Source of the DNA: JAYVSZ01 sp043774925
GTDB lineage: Bacteria; Pseudomonadota; Gammaproteobacteria; Burkholderiales; Methylophilaceae
Length of the DNA: 64,000 nt
Assembly: GCA_043774925.1 (NCBI GenBank)
Contig: JAYVSZ010000058.1
Span: forward strand, 1-64,000
Reading direction: 5' to 3'
Part shown: positions 50,557-59,915 of the stretch, in pieces
Numbering within the stretch: position 1 is the first letter of the stretch
How the letters are laid out: each line of letters opens with the position of its first letter
Translations under genes and position numbers: made by a program
The notes under the pieces: generated by a model
Seen by the model: the letters and a program-made list of their open reading frames with translations, nothing else
Database searches by the model: none
What the model was told of the DNA's origin: nothing

Positions 50557-51111
50557 ATGATAAAAGTTTTTTTTGATTTAATTCCGGTCATTTTATTTTT
50601 TATCGGCTTCAAATTTTTCGGTATTTTTACCGCGACTGCCATCGCCATCGCAGCAACATTTGGCTTAATTATTTACAGCAAAATTCGCCATGGCAAAGTG
50701 GACAATATGTTGCTGGCAAACGGCGCCATAATTAGCGTGCTAGGCGGCATTACGCTGCTGCTGCACGACCAAACCTATATTATGTGGAAGCCAACCGTAC
50801 TTTATTGGCTGGCAGCCACGGTTTTATTGGTTTCTAACCTATTTTTCAAGAAGAATTTTATTCAACAAATGATGGGTAAAATGCTAAATCCGCCAGAAAA
50901 TATTTGGACTACATTGAATTTAATCTGGGTGATTTTTTTAATCGCTTTGGGCTTTTTAAATTTATATGTGGCTTTCAATTACAGCCTCAATACTTGGGTA
51001 AATTTCAAACTATTCGGCGTGACGAGCATGTTGTTTTTGTTTATGATTGTGCAAACTTTAGTGCTAAAAAAATACATCATTGAACCGACTGAAGATAAAA
51101 GCGAGAAATGA
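50557..51111 (+). CDS. yciB: inner membrane septation protein (YciB/IspZ family)
   Basis: A 184-residue inner-membrane protein with five or six hydrophobic segments. MIKVFFDLIPVILFFIGFKF at the start and the FNYSLNTWVNFKLFG segment near residue 142 are family hallmarks. It is linked to cell envelope integrity and septation. AAGGAAA precedes the ATG, and the stop overlaps the YciI-like gene by four bases. Confidence 0.92.
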   Translation: MIKVFFDLIPVILFFIGFKFFGIFTATAIAIAATFGLIIYSKIRHGKVDNMLLANGAIISVLGGITLLLHDQTYIMWKPTVLYWLAATVLLVSNLFFKKNFIQQMMGKMLNPPENIWTTLNLIWVIFLIALGFLNLYVAFNYSLNTWVNFKLFGVTSMLFLFMIVQTLVLKKYIIEPTEDKSEK

Positions 51112-51413
51112 ATATGTGGTATGCGATTATGGCAGAAGATGTAGAGAATAGCCTTGAGAGCCGCATGAATGCTAGGCCTGCGCATTTAGCGCGTTTAACC
51201 GAATTGCAAGCGCAAGGCAGATTGCTATTGGCTGGCCCGTTTCCGGCAATTGATAGCGCCGACCCTGGCGCTGCGGGATTTTCTGGTAGCTTGATTATTG
51301 TTGAGTTTGATAATTTAGAAGCGGCAAAAATTTGGGCAGATGCTGACCCCTTTGTCAGCGCGGGGGTCTACGCAAGCGTTGTAGTGAAACCTTTTCGCAA
51401 AAGCTTACCCTAA
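51108..51413 (+). CDS. YciI-like protein
   Basis: A 101-residue cytoplasmic protein of the YciI (dimeric alpha-beta barrel) family: MWYAIMAEDVENSLESR, then HLARLTELQAQGRLLLAGPF and DADPFVSAGVY. The conserved His (HLARL) and Asp (DADPF) of the putative active site are present. The biological reaction is unknown. The yciB-yciI-bolA order is common in betaproteobacteria. Confidence 0.88.
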   Translation: MNMWYAIMAEDVENSLESRMNARPAHLARLTELQAQGRLLLAGPFPAIDSADPGAAGFSGSLIIVEFDNLEAAKIWADADPFVSAGVYASVVVKPFRKSLP

Positions 51414-51419
51414 GCCATC

Positions 51420-51683
51420 ATGAATTTGACAGAAACCATACGCGCCCGACTTGCGGGCCTCGAACCAATAAGTCTTGAGATTGAAGATGACAGCGCGGCG
51501 CATGCTGGCCACAAAGGCAATGGCGGCGGCGGGCATTTTAATGTGAAGGTGATAAGCTCGCATTTTTCGCAAAAATCGCAGATAATGCGACATCGTTTAA
51601 TTTATCAAGCACTTAGTGACTTAATTCCGCAACAAATTCATGCGATAAGCATTGTTGCAATTTCGCCAACCGACCCCAATTAG
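51420..51683 (+). CDS. BolA family protein
   Basis: An 87-residue protein with the BolA fold: ETIRARLAGLEPISLEIEDD, then AHAGHKGNGGGGHFNVKVIS and RHRLIYQALSDLIPQQIHA, which includes the helix-turn-helix-like segment and conserved His residues. BolA proteins pair with monothiol glutaredoxins around Fe-S clusters, or act as regulators. It begins seven bases after the YciI-like gene. Confidence 0.9.
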   Translation: MNLTETIRARLAGLEPISLEIEDDSAAHAGHKGNGGGGHFNVKVISSHFSQKSQIMRHRLIYQALSDLIPQQIHAISIVAISPTDPN

Positions 51684-51736
51684 CTTAATATGCAGTTTCA
51701 GGTAACAAGCATTTTTTTAATATTTAAGGACTATTC

Positions 51737-52549
51737 ATGCAAATGAACAAAATTTTAATCACCCTAGCCGCTTTTTCTACCTTATCTTTTACACCAGTGA
51801 CGTTTGCAGCGGATTCTGTCGCAACCGTAAACGGCAAGCCAATCAAACAATCTTGGGTGGATTTCATCACAAAAGATGCGGCTGCACGCGGTCAAAAATC
51901 GAACGAAGGTATGCGTAGCGCCATTATTAATGAGCTTGTGGGTTCTGAACTGGCTTACCAAGAAGCACAAAAACAAGGCCTTGATAAAGGTGCTGACTTT
52001 CAAGCCAACCAAGAATTGACCAACCGTAAAATGCTGGTTAACCTATTTCTGGCAGATTTTATGAAGAAAAATCCAGTAACCGATGCCGATACTAAGGCTG
52101 CTTACGAAGACTACAAAAAAGAACTAGGTGACAAAGAGTACAACGCGCGCCACATTTTAGTAAAAACAGAAGCCGAAGCAAAAGACATCATTTCGCAACT
52201 GAATAAAGGCGGCGACTTTGCTAAAATTGCTAAAGAAAAATCAATGGATCCAGGCTCTAAAGATAAAGGCGGCGATTTAGGCTGGTTCTCTCCCGCAGGC
52301 ATGGTTAAACCATTTAGTGATGCAGTGGTTGGCTTAAAGAAAAGCACCGTTACCGATACACCTGTGCAAACACAGTTCGGCTGGCATGTGATTAAATTAG
52401 TCGACAGCCGCGCAACACAAGCACCAAGCTACGACAAGGTAAAAGAAGGTTTAGAACGCACATTGCAGCAACGTAAACTGGAAAAAATGATGATTGGCTT
52501 GAAAGAAAAAGCTAAGATTGATGTGCCAGGTATTACTGATAAAAAATAG
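51737..52549 (+). CDS. periplasmic PpiC-type peptidyl-prolyl isomerase
   Basis: A 270-residue exported chaperone/isomerase. The signal peptide ends at FTPVTFAADS (near residue 24). The N-terminal helical SurA-like part is followed by a parvulin domain (about 133-225: NARHILVKTEAEAKDIISQL, GGDLGWFSPAGMVKPF, FGWHVIKLVD). AAGGA lies six bases before the ATG at 51737. It is likely to assist folding of secreted or outer-membrane proteins. A terminator follows. Confidence 0.92.
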   Translation: MQMNKILITLAAFSTLSFTPVTFAADSVATVNGKPIKQSWVDFITKDAAARGQKSNEGMRSAIINELVGSELAYQEAQKQGLDKGADFQANQELTNRKMLVNLFLADFMKKNPVTDADTKAAYEDYKKELGDKEYNARHILVKTEAEAKDIISQLNKGGDFAKIAKEKSMDPGSKDKGGDLGWFSPAGMVKPFSDAVVGLKKSTVTDTPVQTQFGWHVIKLVDSRATQAPSYDKVKEGLERTLQQRKLEKMMIGLKEKAKIDVPGITDKK

Positions 52550-52582
52550 TCAAATGCGCTAAGCAGTCGTTGCTAAATGCAC

Positions 52583-52610
52583 AAAAGGCTTGCTTCGGCA
52601 GGCCTTTTTT
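52583..52610 (+). terminator. intrinsic terminator after the PpiC-type gene
   Basis: AAAAGGCTTGC, TTCG tetraloop, GCAGGCCTTTTTT: an 11-bp stem with one T-G wobble and a T-run. Confidence 0.9.
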
Positions 52611-52666
52611 ATGGCTTTTTCACATATTCGCATTAAAATAGTTGCAACTCATTCTATTTTAGATAC

Positions 52667-52685
52667 AATGAGAATCACTCTCATT
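52667..52685. promoter_or_regulatory. Fur box upstream of the FTR1 gene
   Basis: AATGAGAATCACTCTCATT is a palindrome with perfect 7-bp arms around ATCAC that closely follows the Fur consensus. It lies 35 bases before the iron permease ATG, a good position for iron repression. Confidence 0.75.
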
Positions 52686-52719
52686 AATTTTTAATCGTGC
52701 ATTATTTACAAAGGCTTAT

Positions 52720-53508
52720 ATGTTTGAAACACTTATGATTACCTTTAGAGAAGGCTTGGAAGCTTTTTTAGTCGTCGCAATTGCCATTGCTTATCTCTCT
52801 AAAACGGGTGGCGAAAAACTTATTCCGTCTGTGCGTCACGCCAGCATTGTGGCCGTTGTAGGCTGCGCAATACTCGGCATTATTTTGGCACGCATTGGCG
52901 CAATCACACCATTTTGGGAAGGCACGCTGGCGCTATTAGCCGCTATTTTTGTGATTAGCTGCACCACGCACATGATTAAAATGGGCAAACACATGAAGCG
53001 CGAAATCACTGGTTTAATTGACCGCGCTGTGCAAAACCCTAGCGGCGGTGCCAAACTGGCTGTATTTTCATTTGTATTATTGATGATTGGCCGTGAAGGC
53101 TTAGAAGCGGCTACCATGATCGCTTCACTTGCAAAAGACAGCGATAGCCACAGTCTCGCTATTGGCGGCATTCTCGGCCTCGCTATCGCAGCCTTAGTAG
53201 CTGTGGCTTGGGGCAAATACGGTCATCGCATCAATCTTAGCTTATTCTTCAAAGTCACCTCTGTGTTTATGGTCATTTTCTCTATTCAGCTCGTTATTTA
53301 CGCGTTTCATGAATTCACAGAATCTGTCGAAGTTGCAAAGCTCGGCCTATTTGATACAAATTACTGGCACAATGCCACCGAACCTTGGGGCCCACAAGGC
53401 AGAATTGGCGCGTGGATTACCTACAGCTTAGTCCTTGCGCCGCTGGCATTCTTAATTGTTGGCTTTTTAAAAGGCAATAAACCAGCACAAATGAGCACCA
53501 GCCGCTAG
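52720..53508 (+). CDS. FTR1-family iron permease
   Basis: A 262-residue inner-membrane iron importer with seven hydrophobic segments. Both REGLE motifs are present: FREGLEAFLVV (about residues 9-19) and GREGLEAATMI (about 124-134), which carry the iron-binding Glu residues. No EfeO/EfeB or copper oxidase partner is adjacent, so it may work with distant partners or alone. A clear Fur palindrome upstream supports control by iron. Confidence 0.92.
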   Translation: MFETLMITFREGLEAFLVVAIAIAYLSKTGGEKLIPSVRHASIVAVVGCAILGIILARIGAITPFWEGTLALLAAIFVISCTTHMIKMGKHMKREITGLIDRAVQNPSGGAKLAVFSFVLLMIGREGLEAATMIASLAKDSDSHSLAIGGILGLAIAALVAVAWGKYGHRINLSLFFKVTSVFMVIFSIQLVIYAFHEFTESVEVAKLGLFDTNYWHNATEPWGPQGRIGAWITYSLVLAPLAFLIVGFLKGNKPAQMSTSR

Positions 53509-53539
53509 GTTAGAGGCGTGCCACTTATTAGCGGCTTTT

Positions 53540-53573
53540 AAAAAGCACATCCGTAAAAGTGATGTGCTTTTTT
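53540..53573. terminator. intrinsic terminator after the FTR1 gene
   Basis: AAAAAGCACATC pairs perfectly with GATGTGCTTTTT across a nine-base loop (CGTAAAAGT). Confidence 0.9.
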
Positions 53574-53700
53574 ATTGGCTGAGTGATTGCCAGCCCAAGT
53601 AATTTCTAGGCCAAGTAATTTCCAAACCATTCACCCTGTCAACGGGCAATTTCTGTTAAAATTTCGCATTCGCCAACTTCAAACTTACCGTTAAATTTTC

Positions 53701-56700
53701 ATGCAAAGTGCTCACTTTTTAAGCCTGCGTGGCAGCGCGGCACTCTCGCCGTTTCGCCTGTCAAAAATCCTAGATGTTCTAAAAAGCAGCGCACCGAGTG
53801 TTAGCCATATTTACGCCGAGTTTGTACATTTTTCCTTCAGCGACGACGCACTGAGCGAGTCGCAGCAAAACACCTTAAAACAAATCCTCACCTATGGCCC
53901 CAGAGCCAATAAAGAAGCGCCTGCTGGCGAGCTTTTTTTGGTGATTCCGCGCATTGGCACCATTTCACCTTGGGCATCGCGCGCCACAGATATTGCACAG
54001 CATTGCGGATTAAACACCATTAAACGGCTAGAGCGCGGCATTGCGTTTTACGCTACAACAAGCACTGGTGCGGCGCTCAGCGATGTTGAGAAAAACGCAT
54101 TATTACCGCTGATTCACGACCGCATGACGGAAATGGTGTTTGGCAAAATTGAAGATGCGGAAAAACTTTATCACAATGCCGCGCCTAAACCGCTCAACAC
54201 AATTGATGTTTTGCAGGGTGGAAAAACCGCGCTCAATAACGCGAATAACGAAATGGGTTTAGCGCTATCACCCGATGAAGTGGATTATTTGCTCGAAAAC
54301 TTCACGAAAATCGGCCGTAACCCGACGGATGTAGAACTGATGATGTTTGCGCAAGCCAACTCCGAACATTGTCGCCACAAAATTTTTAATGCAGATTGGG
54401 TGATTGACGGCATTGCGCAAGCCAATTCGCTGTTCGGCATGATTCGCAACACACACAAACTCAACCCTGGCCACACGGTGGTTGCCTATTCTGATAATTC
54501 ATCGATTGTTGCTGCACAAAAAACCAAGCGTTTTTACCCACAAAATGGCGCTGATGGCCAAGCTTATGGCTTTGTCGAGGATGACATGCACTACTTAATG
54601 AAAGTGGAAACGCACAACCACCCGACTGCCATCTCGCCCTTTGCTGGCGCGGCCACTGGGGCAGGCGGCGAGATTCGCGATGAAGGTGCAACGGGCAGCG
54701 GCTCTAAGCCAAAGGCGGGGTTAACGGGCTTTTCAGTTTCCAATTTAAATATTCCAAACTTTACCCAGCCCTGGGAAAACTTTTCTAACGAAGACCTGTA
54801 TGGCAAACCTGCACGCATCGCATCGCCATTGCAGATTATGACCGATGGCCCGCTTGGCGGCGCGGCTTATAACAACGAGTTTGGTCGCCCGAATATTGCG
54901 GGCTACTTCCGCACGTTTGAATTAGAAACATACAATGCCGATGGTGATACGGAAGTGCGCGGCTACCACAAGCCAATTATGCTGGCGGGCGGCGTTGGCA
55001 ATATTTCTGCACAACATTCGCACAAAAATGCCATTCCCGCGGGCGCAGCGCTCATTCAATTAGGCGGTCCTGCCATGCTCATCGGCTTGGGTGGCAGTGC
55101 CGCAAGCAGCATGGATACTGGCACCAACACAGAAAACTTAGATTTTGATTCTGTACAGCGCGGCAACCCCGAGCTGGAGCGCCGCGCGCAAGAAGTCATT
55201 GACCGCTGCTGGCAAATGGGCGAAAAAAATCCCATTTTAAGCATTCATGACGTGGGCGCAGGCGGCATATCCAACGCCTTTCCCGAGCTGGTGAACGACG
55301 CCAAAATTGGTGCAATTTTTCAATTGCGCGATGTACATAACGAAGAACCTGGCATGAGCCCGCGCGAGCTGTGGAGCAACGAGGCGCAAGAACGCTATGT
55401 GCTGGCGATTGCCCAAGAAAATTTAGAATCATTTAAAGCGATGTGCGAACGCGAACGCTGCCCGTTTGCGGTGGTCGGCATCGCGACAGAAGCCCGCCAT
55501 TTAACGGTGGCAGACAGCCATTTTGACAACAAACCTGTCGATATGGATTTATCTGTACTGCTCGGAAAACCGCCCAAAATGACGCGCGATGTGAAAAGTA
55601 GCACAAAAGCATTGCGTGGTTTTGATGCGCGCAGTGTTGACCTAGAAGAAGCCGCCAGCCGCGTATTGCGCCTGCCTGGCGTGGCCGATAAAACATTCCT
55701 CATCACCATTGGCGACCGCTCGGTGACGGGCTTAATCGCGCGCGACCAAATGGTCGGGCCATGGCAAATCCCAGTGGCGGATGTTGCCGTTACACTTGCT
55801 GGTTACGAAACTGATGTCGGCGAAGCCTTCGCGATTGGTGAAAAAGCACCGCTGGCGCTCATCAACGCGCCCGCCTCTGGCCGCATGGCGATTGGTGAAG
55901 CGATTACCAATATTGCCGCTGCAAAAATAGATGACATGAGCAACTTGAAGCTCTCTGCCAATTGGATGGCACCTGCTGGCCATGCAGGCGAAGACGCTGC
56001 GCTTTACGAAACTGTGAAAGCCGTCGGCATGGAATTATGCCCTGCGCTCGGTATTAGTATTCCCGTCGGCAAAGATTCCATGAGTATGAAGACCGTCTGG
56101 AAAGACTTTTCTACCAACCCCGAGGGTGAAATCAAAGCCGTCACTTCGCCAATTTCGCTCGTCGTTACCGCGTTTGCCAACACCACCGACGCGCGCAAAA
56201 CACTCACGCCGCAATTAAGAACCGATTTAGGCGAAACAAAACTCATTTTGGTGGATTTAGGTCATGGTCAGAACCGCATGGGCGGCTCGGCGCTGGCGCA
56301 GGTTTATGGCCAAATTGGCAACGAAGCGCCCGATGTGGACGATGCAAGCCTGCTTAAAGCATTCTTTAAAATCATTCAAGCGTTGAACGCCAAAAATAAG
56401 CTACTCGCGTATCACGATCGCTCTGATGGCGGTTTATTTACCACCTTGGTAGAAATGGCTTTCGCAGGGCATTGCGGCTTAGACATCGATTTAACCAACC
56501 TGGAAGGCGACGTGGTAAGCGCGCTTTATAATGAGGAGCTAGGCGCGGTGCTGCAAGTGCGTAGCGAGGAAGCTTATGCCATTTTGGTCACGCTCAATAG
56601 CGCTTTAAACGGCGGCGCGCATGTGATTGGCAACGTACTTGCCAATAACCAAATCAAATTGATGGATGCGGGCAAAGTTGTTTTTGCAGACACGCGTGTG

Positions 56701-57648
56701 CATCTGCATCGTATGTGGTCGGAAACCACTTACCACATGCAAAAATTGCGCGATAATCCAGCCTGCGCGCAGCAAGAATATGACCGCATTTTAGATAACG
56801 CAGATACGGGTTTGCACGCGCATTTAACGTTTGATATTAATGAAGATGTTGCCGCGCCCTATATTCACAAAACTCGCCCGAAAATGGCAATTCTGCGTGA
56901 GCAAGGCGTAAACGGCCATGTGGAAATGGCCGCCGCGTTCGATCGCGCAGGCTTTGCCACATTTGATGTACACATGAGCGACATCATTACAGGGCGCGTT
57001 TCACTTAAAGATTTTGCGGGCGTAGTCGCTTGCGGCGGCTTTAGCTATGGCGATGTACTAGGCGCGGGCGAAGGTTGGGCGAAGTCTATTTTGTTTAATG
57101 CGCGTGCGCGCGACGAGTTTAGCGCTTTCTTTAACCGCAGCGATTCATTTGCACTTGGCGTGTGTAACGGCTGCCAAATGATGAGCAATTTGCACAGTAT
57201 TATCCCCAACACCAGCCACTGGCCGCATTTTGTGCGCAATAAATCTGAGCAGTTTGAAGCGCGCTTTGCCATGGTAGAAGTCTTAGAATCGCCTTCGCTG
57301 TTTTTTAACGGTATGGCTGGAAGCCGCATGCCTATTGCCGTTGCGCATGGTGAAGGTTTTGCGGAATTTTCTGACAAAAACGTGGTCAATAGCGTGTTAG
57401 AGCAAAAATTGGCGACGATGCGCTTTATTGATAGCATGTCAACGCCAACCGAAGTATACCCGTTTAATCCTAACGGCTCGCCGCAAGGAATTACGGGTTT
57501 AACCACCCACGATGGACGGTTTAGTATTATGATGCCACATCCTGAACGGGTATTTAGAGCGGTACAGCATTCATGGCGACCTGATGATTGGGTTGAAGAT
57601 GGGCCTTGGATGCGGATGTTCCGTAACGCAAGAAAATTTATTGCGTAA
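53701..57648 (+). CDS. purL: phosphoribosylformylglycinamidine synthase
   Basis: Large-type single-chain FGAM synthase of purine synthesis (1315 residues, the usual length). The N-terminal and linker parts are followed by SEHCRHKIFNADW near residue 223, the MKVETHNHPTAISPFAGAAT active-site segment near 300, and duplicate synthetase domains. A C-terminal glutamine amidotransferase has its Cys in FALGVCNGCQMMSNL and a His in MMPHPERVFRA. It stands alone; the ankyrin gene follows after 34 bases. Nothing unusual was seen. Confidence 0.97.
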   Translation: MQSAHFLSLRGSAALSPFRLSKILDVLKSSAPSVSHIYAEFVHFSFSDDALSESQQNTLKQILTYGPRANKEAPAGELFLVIPRIGTISPWASRATDIAQHCGLNTIKRLERGIAFYATTSTGAALSDVEKNALLPLIHDRMTEMVFGKIEDAEKLYHNAAPKPLNTIDVLQGGKTALNNANNEMGLALSPDEVDYLLENFTKIGRNPTDVELMMFAQANSEHCRHKIFNADWVIDGIAQANSLFGMIRNTHKLNPGHTVVAYSDNSSIVAAQKTKRFYPQNGADGQAYGFVEDDMHYLMKVETHNHPTAISPFAGAATGAGGEIRDEGATGSGSKPKAGLTGFSVSNLNIPNFTQPWENFSNEDLYGKPARIASPLQIMTDGPLGGAAYNNEFGRPNIAGYFRTFELETYNADGDTEVRGYHKPIMLAGGVGNISAQHSHKNAIPAGAALIQLGGPAMLIGLGGSAASSMDTGTNTENLDFDSVQRGNPELERRAQEVIDRCWQMGEKNPILSIHDVGAGGISNAFPELVNDAKIGAIFQLRDVHNEEPGMSPRELWSNEAQERYVLAIAQENLESFKAMCERERCPFAVVGIATEARHLTVADSHFDNKPVDMDLSVLLGKPPKMTRDVKSSTKALRGFDARSVDLEEAASRVLRLPGVADKTFLITIGDRSVTGLIARDQMVGPWQIPVADVAVTLAGYETDVGEAFAIGEKAPLALINAPASGRMAIGEAITNIAAAKIDDMSNLKLSANWMAPAGHAGEDAALYETVKAVGMELCPALGISIPVGKDSMSMKTVWKDFSTNPEGEIKAVTSPISLVVTAFANTTDARKTLTPQLRTDLGETKLILVDLGHGQNRMGGSALAQVYGQIGNEAPDVDDASLLKAFFKIIQALNAKNKLLAYHDRSDGGLFTTLVEMAFAGHCGLDIDLTNLEGDVVSALYNEELGAVLQVRSEEAYAILVTLNSALNGGAHVIGNVLANNQIKLMDAGKVVFADTRVHLHRMWSETTYHMQKLRDNPACAQQEYDRILDNADTGLHAHLTFDINEDVAAPYIHKTRPKMAILREQGVNGHVEMAAAFDRAGFATFDVHMSDIITGRVSLKDFAGVVACGGFSYGDVLGAGEGWAKSILFNARARDEFSAFFNRSDSFALGVCNGCQMMSNLHSIIPNTSHWPHFVRNKSEQFEARFAMVEVLESPSLFFNGMAGSRMPIAVAHGEGFAEFSDKNVVNSVLEQKLATMRFIDSMSTPTEVYPFNPNGSPQGITGLTTHDGRFSIMMPHPERVFRAVQHSWRPDDWVEDGPWMRMFRNARKFIA

Positions 57649-57682
57649 CGATTTTAATTTGAATAATTGGAGAAATTGTAAT

Positions 57683-58165
57683 ATGAACTGGATTAAAACA
57701 GCCTTGGTAATGTTAGCCTTGAGTTTATCTTTTAACGCTTTTGCACTTAACGAAGATGATGAGATGGCCTATAAAGACGCGCTTATTGGCGGGGATATGA
57801 AAGCAGTCGAGAAATTTATTAAAGCCGAACCTGAACTTGTCAATGCAAAATTCTTTGGCTGGTCTTCACTGCAAATGGCGGCTAACGCCAATCAACTGGC
57901 GGTGGTTAACTACCTCATAGGCAAAAAAGCAGATTTGGATTATGTGCAACCAAATGCACATCACACCGCATTTATGCTAGCGGCCTTTAATGGCGCGACC
58001 GAGGTGATGACTGCGCTTGCCAAAGCAGGTGCCAATGTAAATGAAAAACTAAAAGGCGATGTGTCTATGGTGCGCTATTTCCGCGATGAAAACGTGCCGA
58101 AAATGGTGGAATTTTTGACCAAACTTGGCGTAAAAGATGACGGCTGTGAAGATAAATGTTTTTAA
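57683..58165 (+). CDS. secreted ankyrin-repeat protein
   Basis: A 160-residue exported protein: signal peptide MNWIKTALVMLALSLSFNAFA, then three to four ankyrin-like repeats (WSSLQMAANANQLAVVNYLI, HTAFMLAAFNGATEVMTALA, KAGANVNEKLKGDVSMVRYF) and a C-terminal CEDKC. The frame opens further upstream inside purL, but the ATG at 57683 has a TGGAG ribosome-binding site and a proper signal. It may bind partners in the periplasm; ankyrin proteins next to redox enzymes are sometimes protective (inference). A hairpin separates it from the cytochrome gene. Confidence 0.85.
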   Translation: MNWIKTALVMLALSLSFNAFALNEDDEMAYKDALIGGDMKAVEKFIKAEPELVNAKFFGWSSLQMAANANQLAVVNYLIGKKADLDYVQPNAHHTAFMLAAFNGATEVMTALAKAGANVNEKLKGDVSMVRYFRDENVPKMVEFLTKLGVKDDGCEDKCF

Positions 58166-58200
58166 GCTAAATACTGCTCAGTTTAGCGCTTAGTGTTACA

Positions 58201-58221
58201 AAGTCGCTACATAAGCGACTT
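58201..58221. other. stem-loop between ankyrin and cytochrome genes
   Basis: AAGTCGCT and AGCGACTT form a perfect 8-bp stem with a five-base loop. It is followed by AAAAATGTTT rather than a clean T-run, so it may be a weak terminator or an RNA-stability element. Confidence 0.5.
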
Positions 58222-58267
58222 AAAAATGTTTAGAATGGTGTTTTAACCATGTATTAAGTTTAGCGCC

Positions 58268-58654
58268 ATGTTAATCAAAAAAATAATCGCATTAGCTTGG
58301 CTTACAAGCTTATATTTCACAACCTCAGTGGCGTATGCTGCTGAGGTTTTTGTTTTAGAAAACTCGCCAAGCGAGCAGCACACCCGAACACTTGCGGCAT
58401 CCTGCGCGGCCTGTCACGGGACAAATGGGAATGCGGTGGGCGTATCGCCAGTTTTAGCGGGCTTAGATGCGACTTATTTCACCACGCAAATGCTGGCTTT
58501 TAGAAACGGTAGTCGCACTTCCACGGTCATGCACCATCATGCCAAAGGTTTAAAGGCCGACGAAATTAACGATTTAGCTGTGTATTTTTCGCAGCAAGAC
58601 CGCGTGGCAAATAGCGCGTTAAAGCCGCAAGCGCTGAAAGAGAATCATGACTAA
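58268..58654 (+). CDS. periplasmic monoheme cytochrome c (FccA-like)
   Basis: A 128-residue exported cytochrome. The signal peptide ends at VAYAAE (near residue 25). The heme site is CAACH (46-50), with Met 88 (STVMHHH) as the probable axial ligand. It overlaps the FccB-like flavoprotein gene by eight bases, the arrangement of flavocytochrome c sulfide dehydrogenase subunits. The cytochrome is a single-heme form, as in the smaller FccA class. It would pass electrons from the flavoprotein to the respiratory chain. Confidence 0.9.
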   Translation: MLIKKIIALAWLTSLYFTTSVAYAAEVFVLENSPSEQHTRTLAASCAACHGTNGNAVGVSPVLAGLDATYFTTQMLAFRNGSRTSTVMHHHAKGLKADEINDLAVYFSQQDRVANSALKPQALKENHD

Positions 58655-59915
58655 ATCATTTAATCGGCGTGATTTTATTAAGACAGCAGGCCTGGCAGGC
58701 GCATGGATACTGGCTCCCAGCGCATACGCCATGGGCTCGAAGCCGCCACTTGGCCATGTCGTTATCATCGGCGGTGGCTACGCTGGCGCTACAGCGGCCA
58801 AGTATATTCGCATGTGGAGCTTAAATAATATCGCCGTCACCGTCATCGAGAAATCGCCGCAATTCGTTTCTTGCCCACTCAGCAATTTGGTGTTGGGTGG
58901 CAGCAAAAGCATTAACGATTTAACTTTTGGCTACGATTTAATCAAGAAAAACCATGGCATAAAATGGCTGCAGGACGAAGTGATTTCAATCGATGCTAGC
59001 ACTAAAAAAATTAAAATGAAGCGCGGCGAAATTGGCTATGACCGCCTAATTGTCGCGCCTGGTATCGATTTTATGTACGACACGTTGCCGCACTTGGAAG
59101 CCGCGCAACAGCAGATTCCGCACGCATGGAAAGCTGGCTGGCAAACCGTGAATTTGCGCAAGCAATTGGAAGCCATGCCTGATGGCGGCGTATTTGTGAT
59201 GAACGTGCCAAAGGCGCCCTATCGCTGCCCGCCTGGCCCATACGAGCGTGCCTGCCAAGTGGCGAGTTACCTGCAAAACAACAAGCCAAAATCCAAAGTC
59301 ATCGTGCTGGACGCCAACGCAGAAATTATTTCAAAAAAAGGCTTATTCAGCAAAGTTTTTAGCGAGATGTACGCGGGCATGATTGATTATCGGCCGAATA
59401 ATGCGATTACCGATGTGGACGTTGCGAGCAAAACCGTCACTACTGAGTTCGACAAAGTAAGCGCCGATGTATTGAATGTGATTCCGCCGCAACGTGCCGG
59501 CAAAGCCGCACAGATGCTGGGCCTGAACAATATTGATAAGCGTTGGTGTGAGGTGGATTTTCTCACTTACGAATCGAAAATAGCGCCAAATATTCATGTC
59601 ATCGGCGATAGCGTTTCCGCTGGGCTGCCAAAATCTGCACACATGGCGACCAGCCAAGCGCGCGTTTGCGCCAGCGCCATTGTCGCGCTAATGGCGGGCG
59701 GCGTGCCCGACCCCGCGCCGGTGTTCGCCAACACGTGCTATAGCTATGTAAACGATAAAATGGCCATGCACGTGGCGAATGTGTACCGCTATGACGAGGC
59801 CAAAAAAATTATGGTATCGGCCGAAGGTGGCGGCGTTTCTGACAAGCCAAGCGAGCAGGAAGGCCAATTTGCGAGCGCTTGGGCGGCCAACATTTGGGCG
59901 GATACATTAACTTAA
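58647..59915 (+). CDS. fccB: FccB-like sulfide:cytochrome c flavoprotein (Tat-exported)
   Basis: A 422-residue FAD protein. A twin-arginine signal (NRRDFIKTAGLAGAWILAPSAYA) precedes the Rossmann motif VVIIGGGYAGATAA (about 38-51). The redox disulfide Cys residues of flavocytochrome c are matched by C194 (PYRCPPGPYERAC) and C364 (FANTCYSY), with further Cys at 76 and 203. It should oxidise sulfide to sulfur in the periplasm and reduce the adjacent cytochrome. Other thiol or sulfur substrates are possible in a methylotroph. The symbol is by family. Confidence 0.88.
   Translation: MTKSFNRRDFIKTAGLAGAWILAPSAYAMGSKPPLGHVVIIGGGYAGATAAKYIRMWSLNNIAVTVIEKSPQFVSCPLSNLVLGGSKSINDLTFGYDLIKKNHGIKWLQDEVISIDASTKKIKMKRGEIGYDRLIVAPGIDFMYDTLPHLEAAQQQIPHAWKAGWQTVNLRKQLEAMPDGGVFVMNVPKAPYRCPPGPYERACQVASYLQNNKPKSKVIVLDANAEIISKKGLFSKVFSEMYAGMIDYRPNNAITDVDVASKTVTTEFDKVSADVLNVIPPQRAGKAAQMLGLNNIDKRWCEVDFLTYESKIAPNIHVIGDSVSAGLPKSAHMATSQARVCASAIVALMAGGVPDPAPVFANTCYSYVNDKMAMHVANVYRYDEAKKIMVSAEGGGVSDKPSEQEGQFASAWAANIWADTLT

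Noticed and set aside
57045..57506. 153-codon minus-strand frame opposite purL
   Set aside because: Lies wholly within the conserved glutaminase domain of purL; no start context and shadow-like composition.
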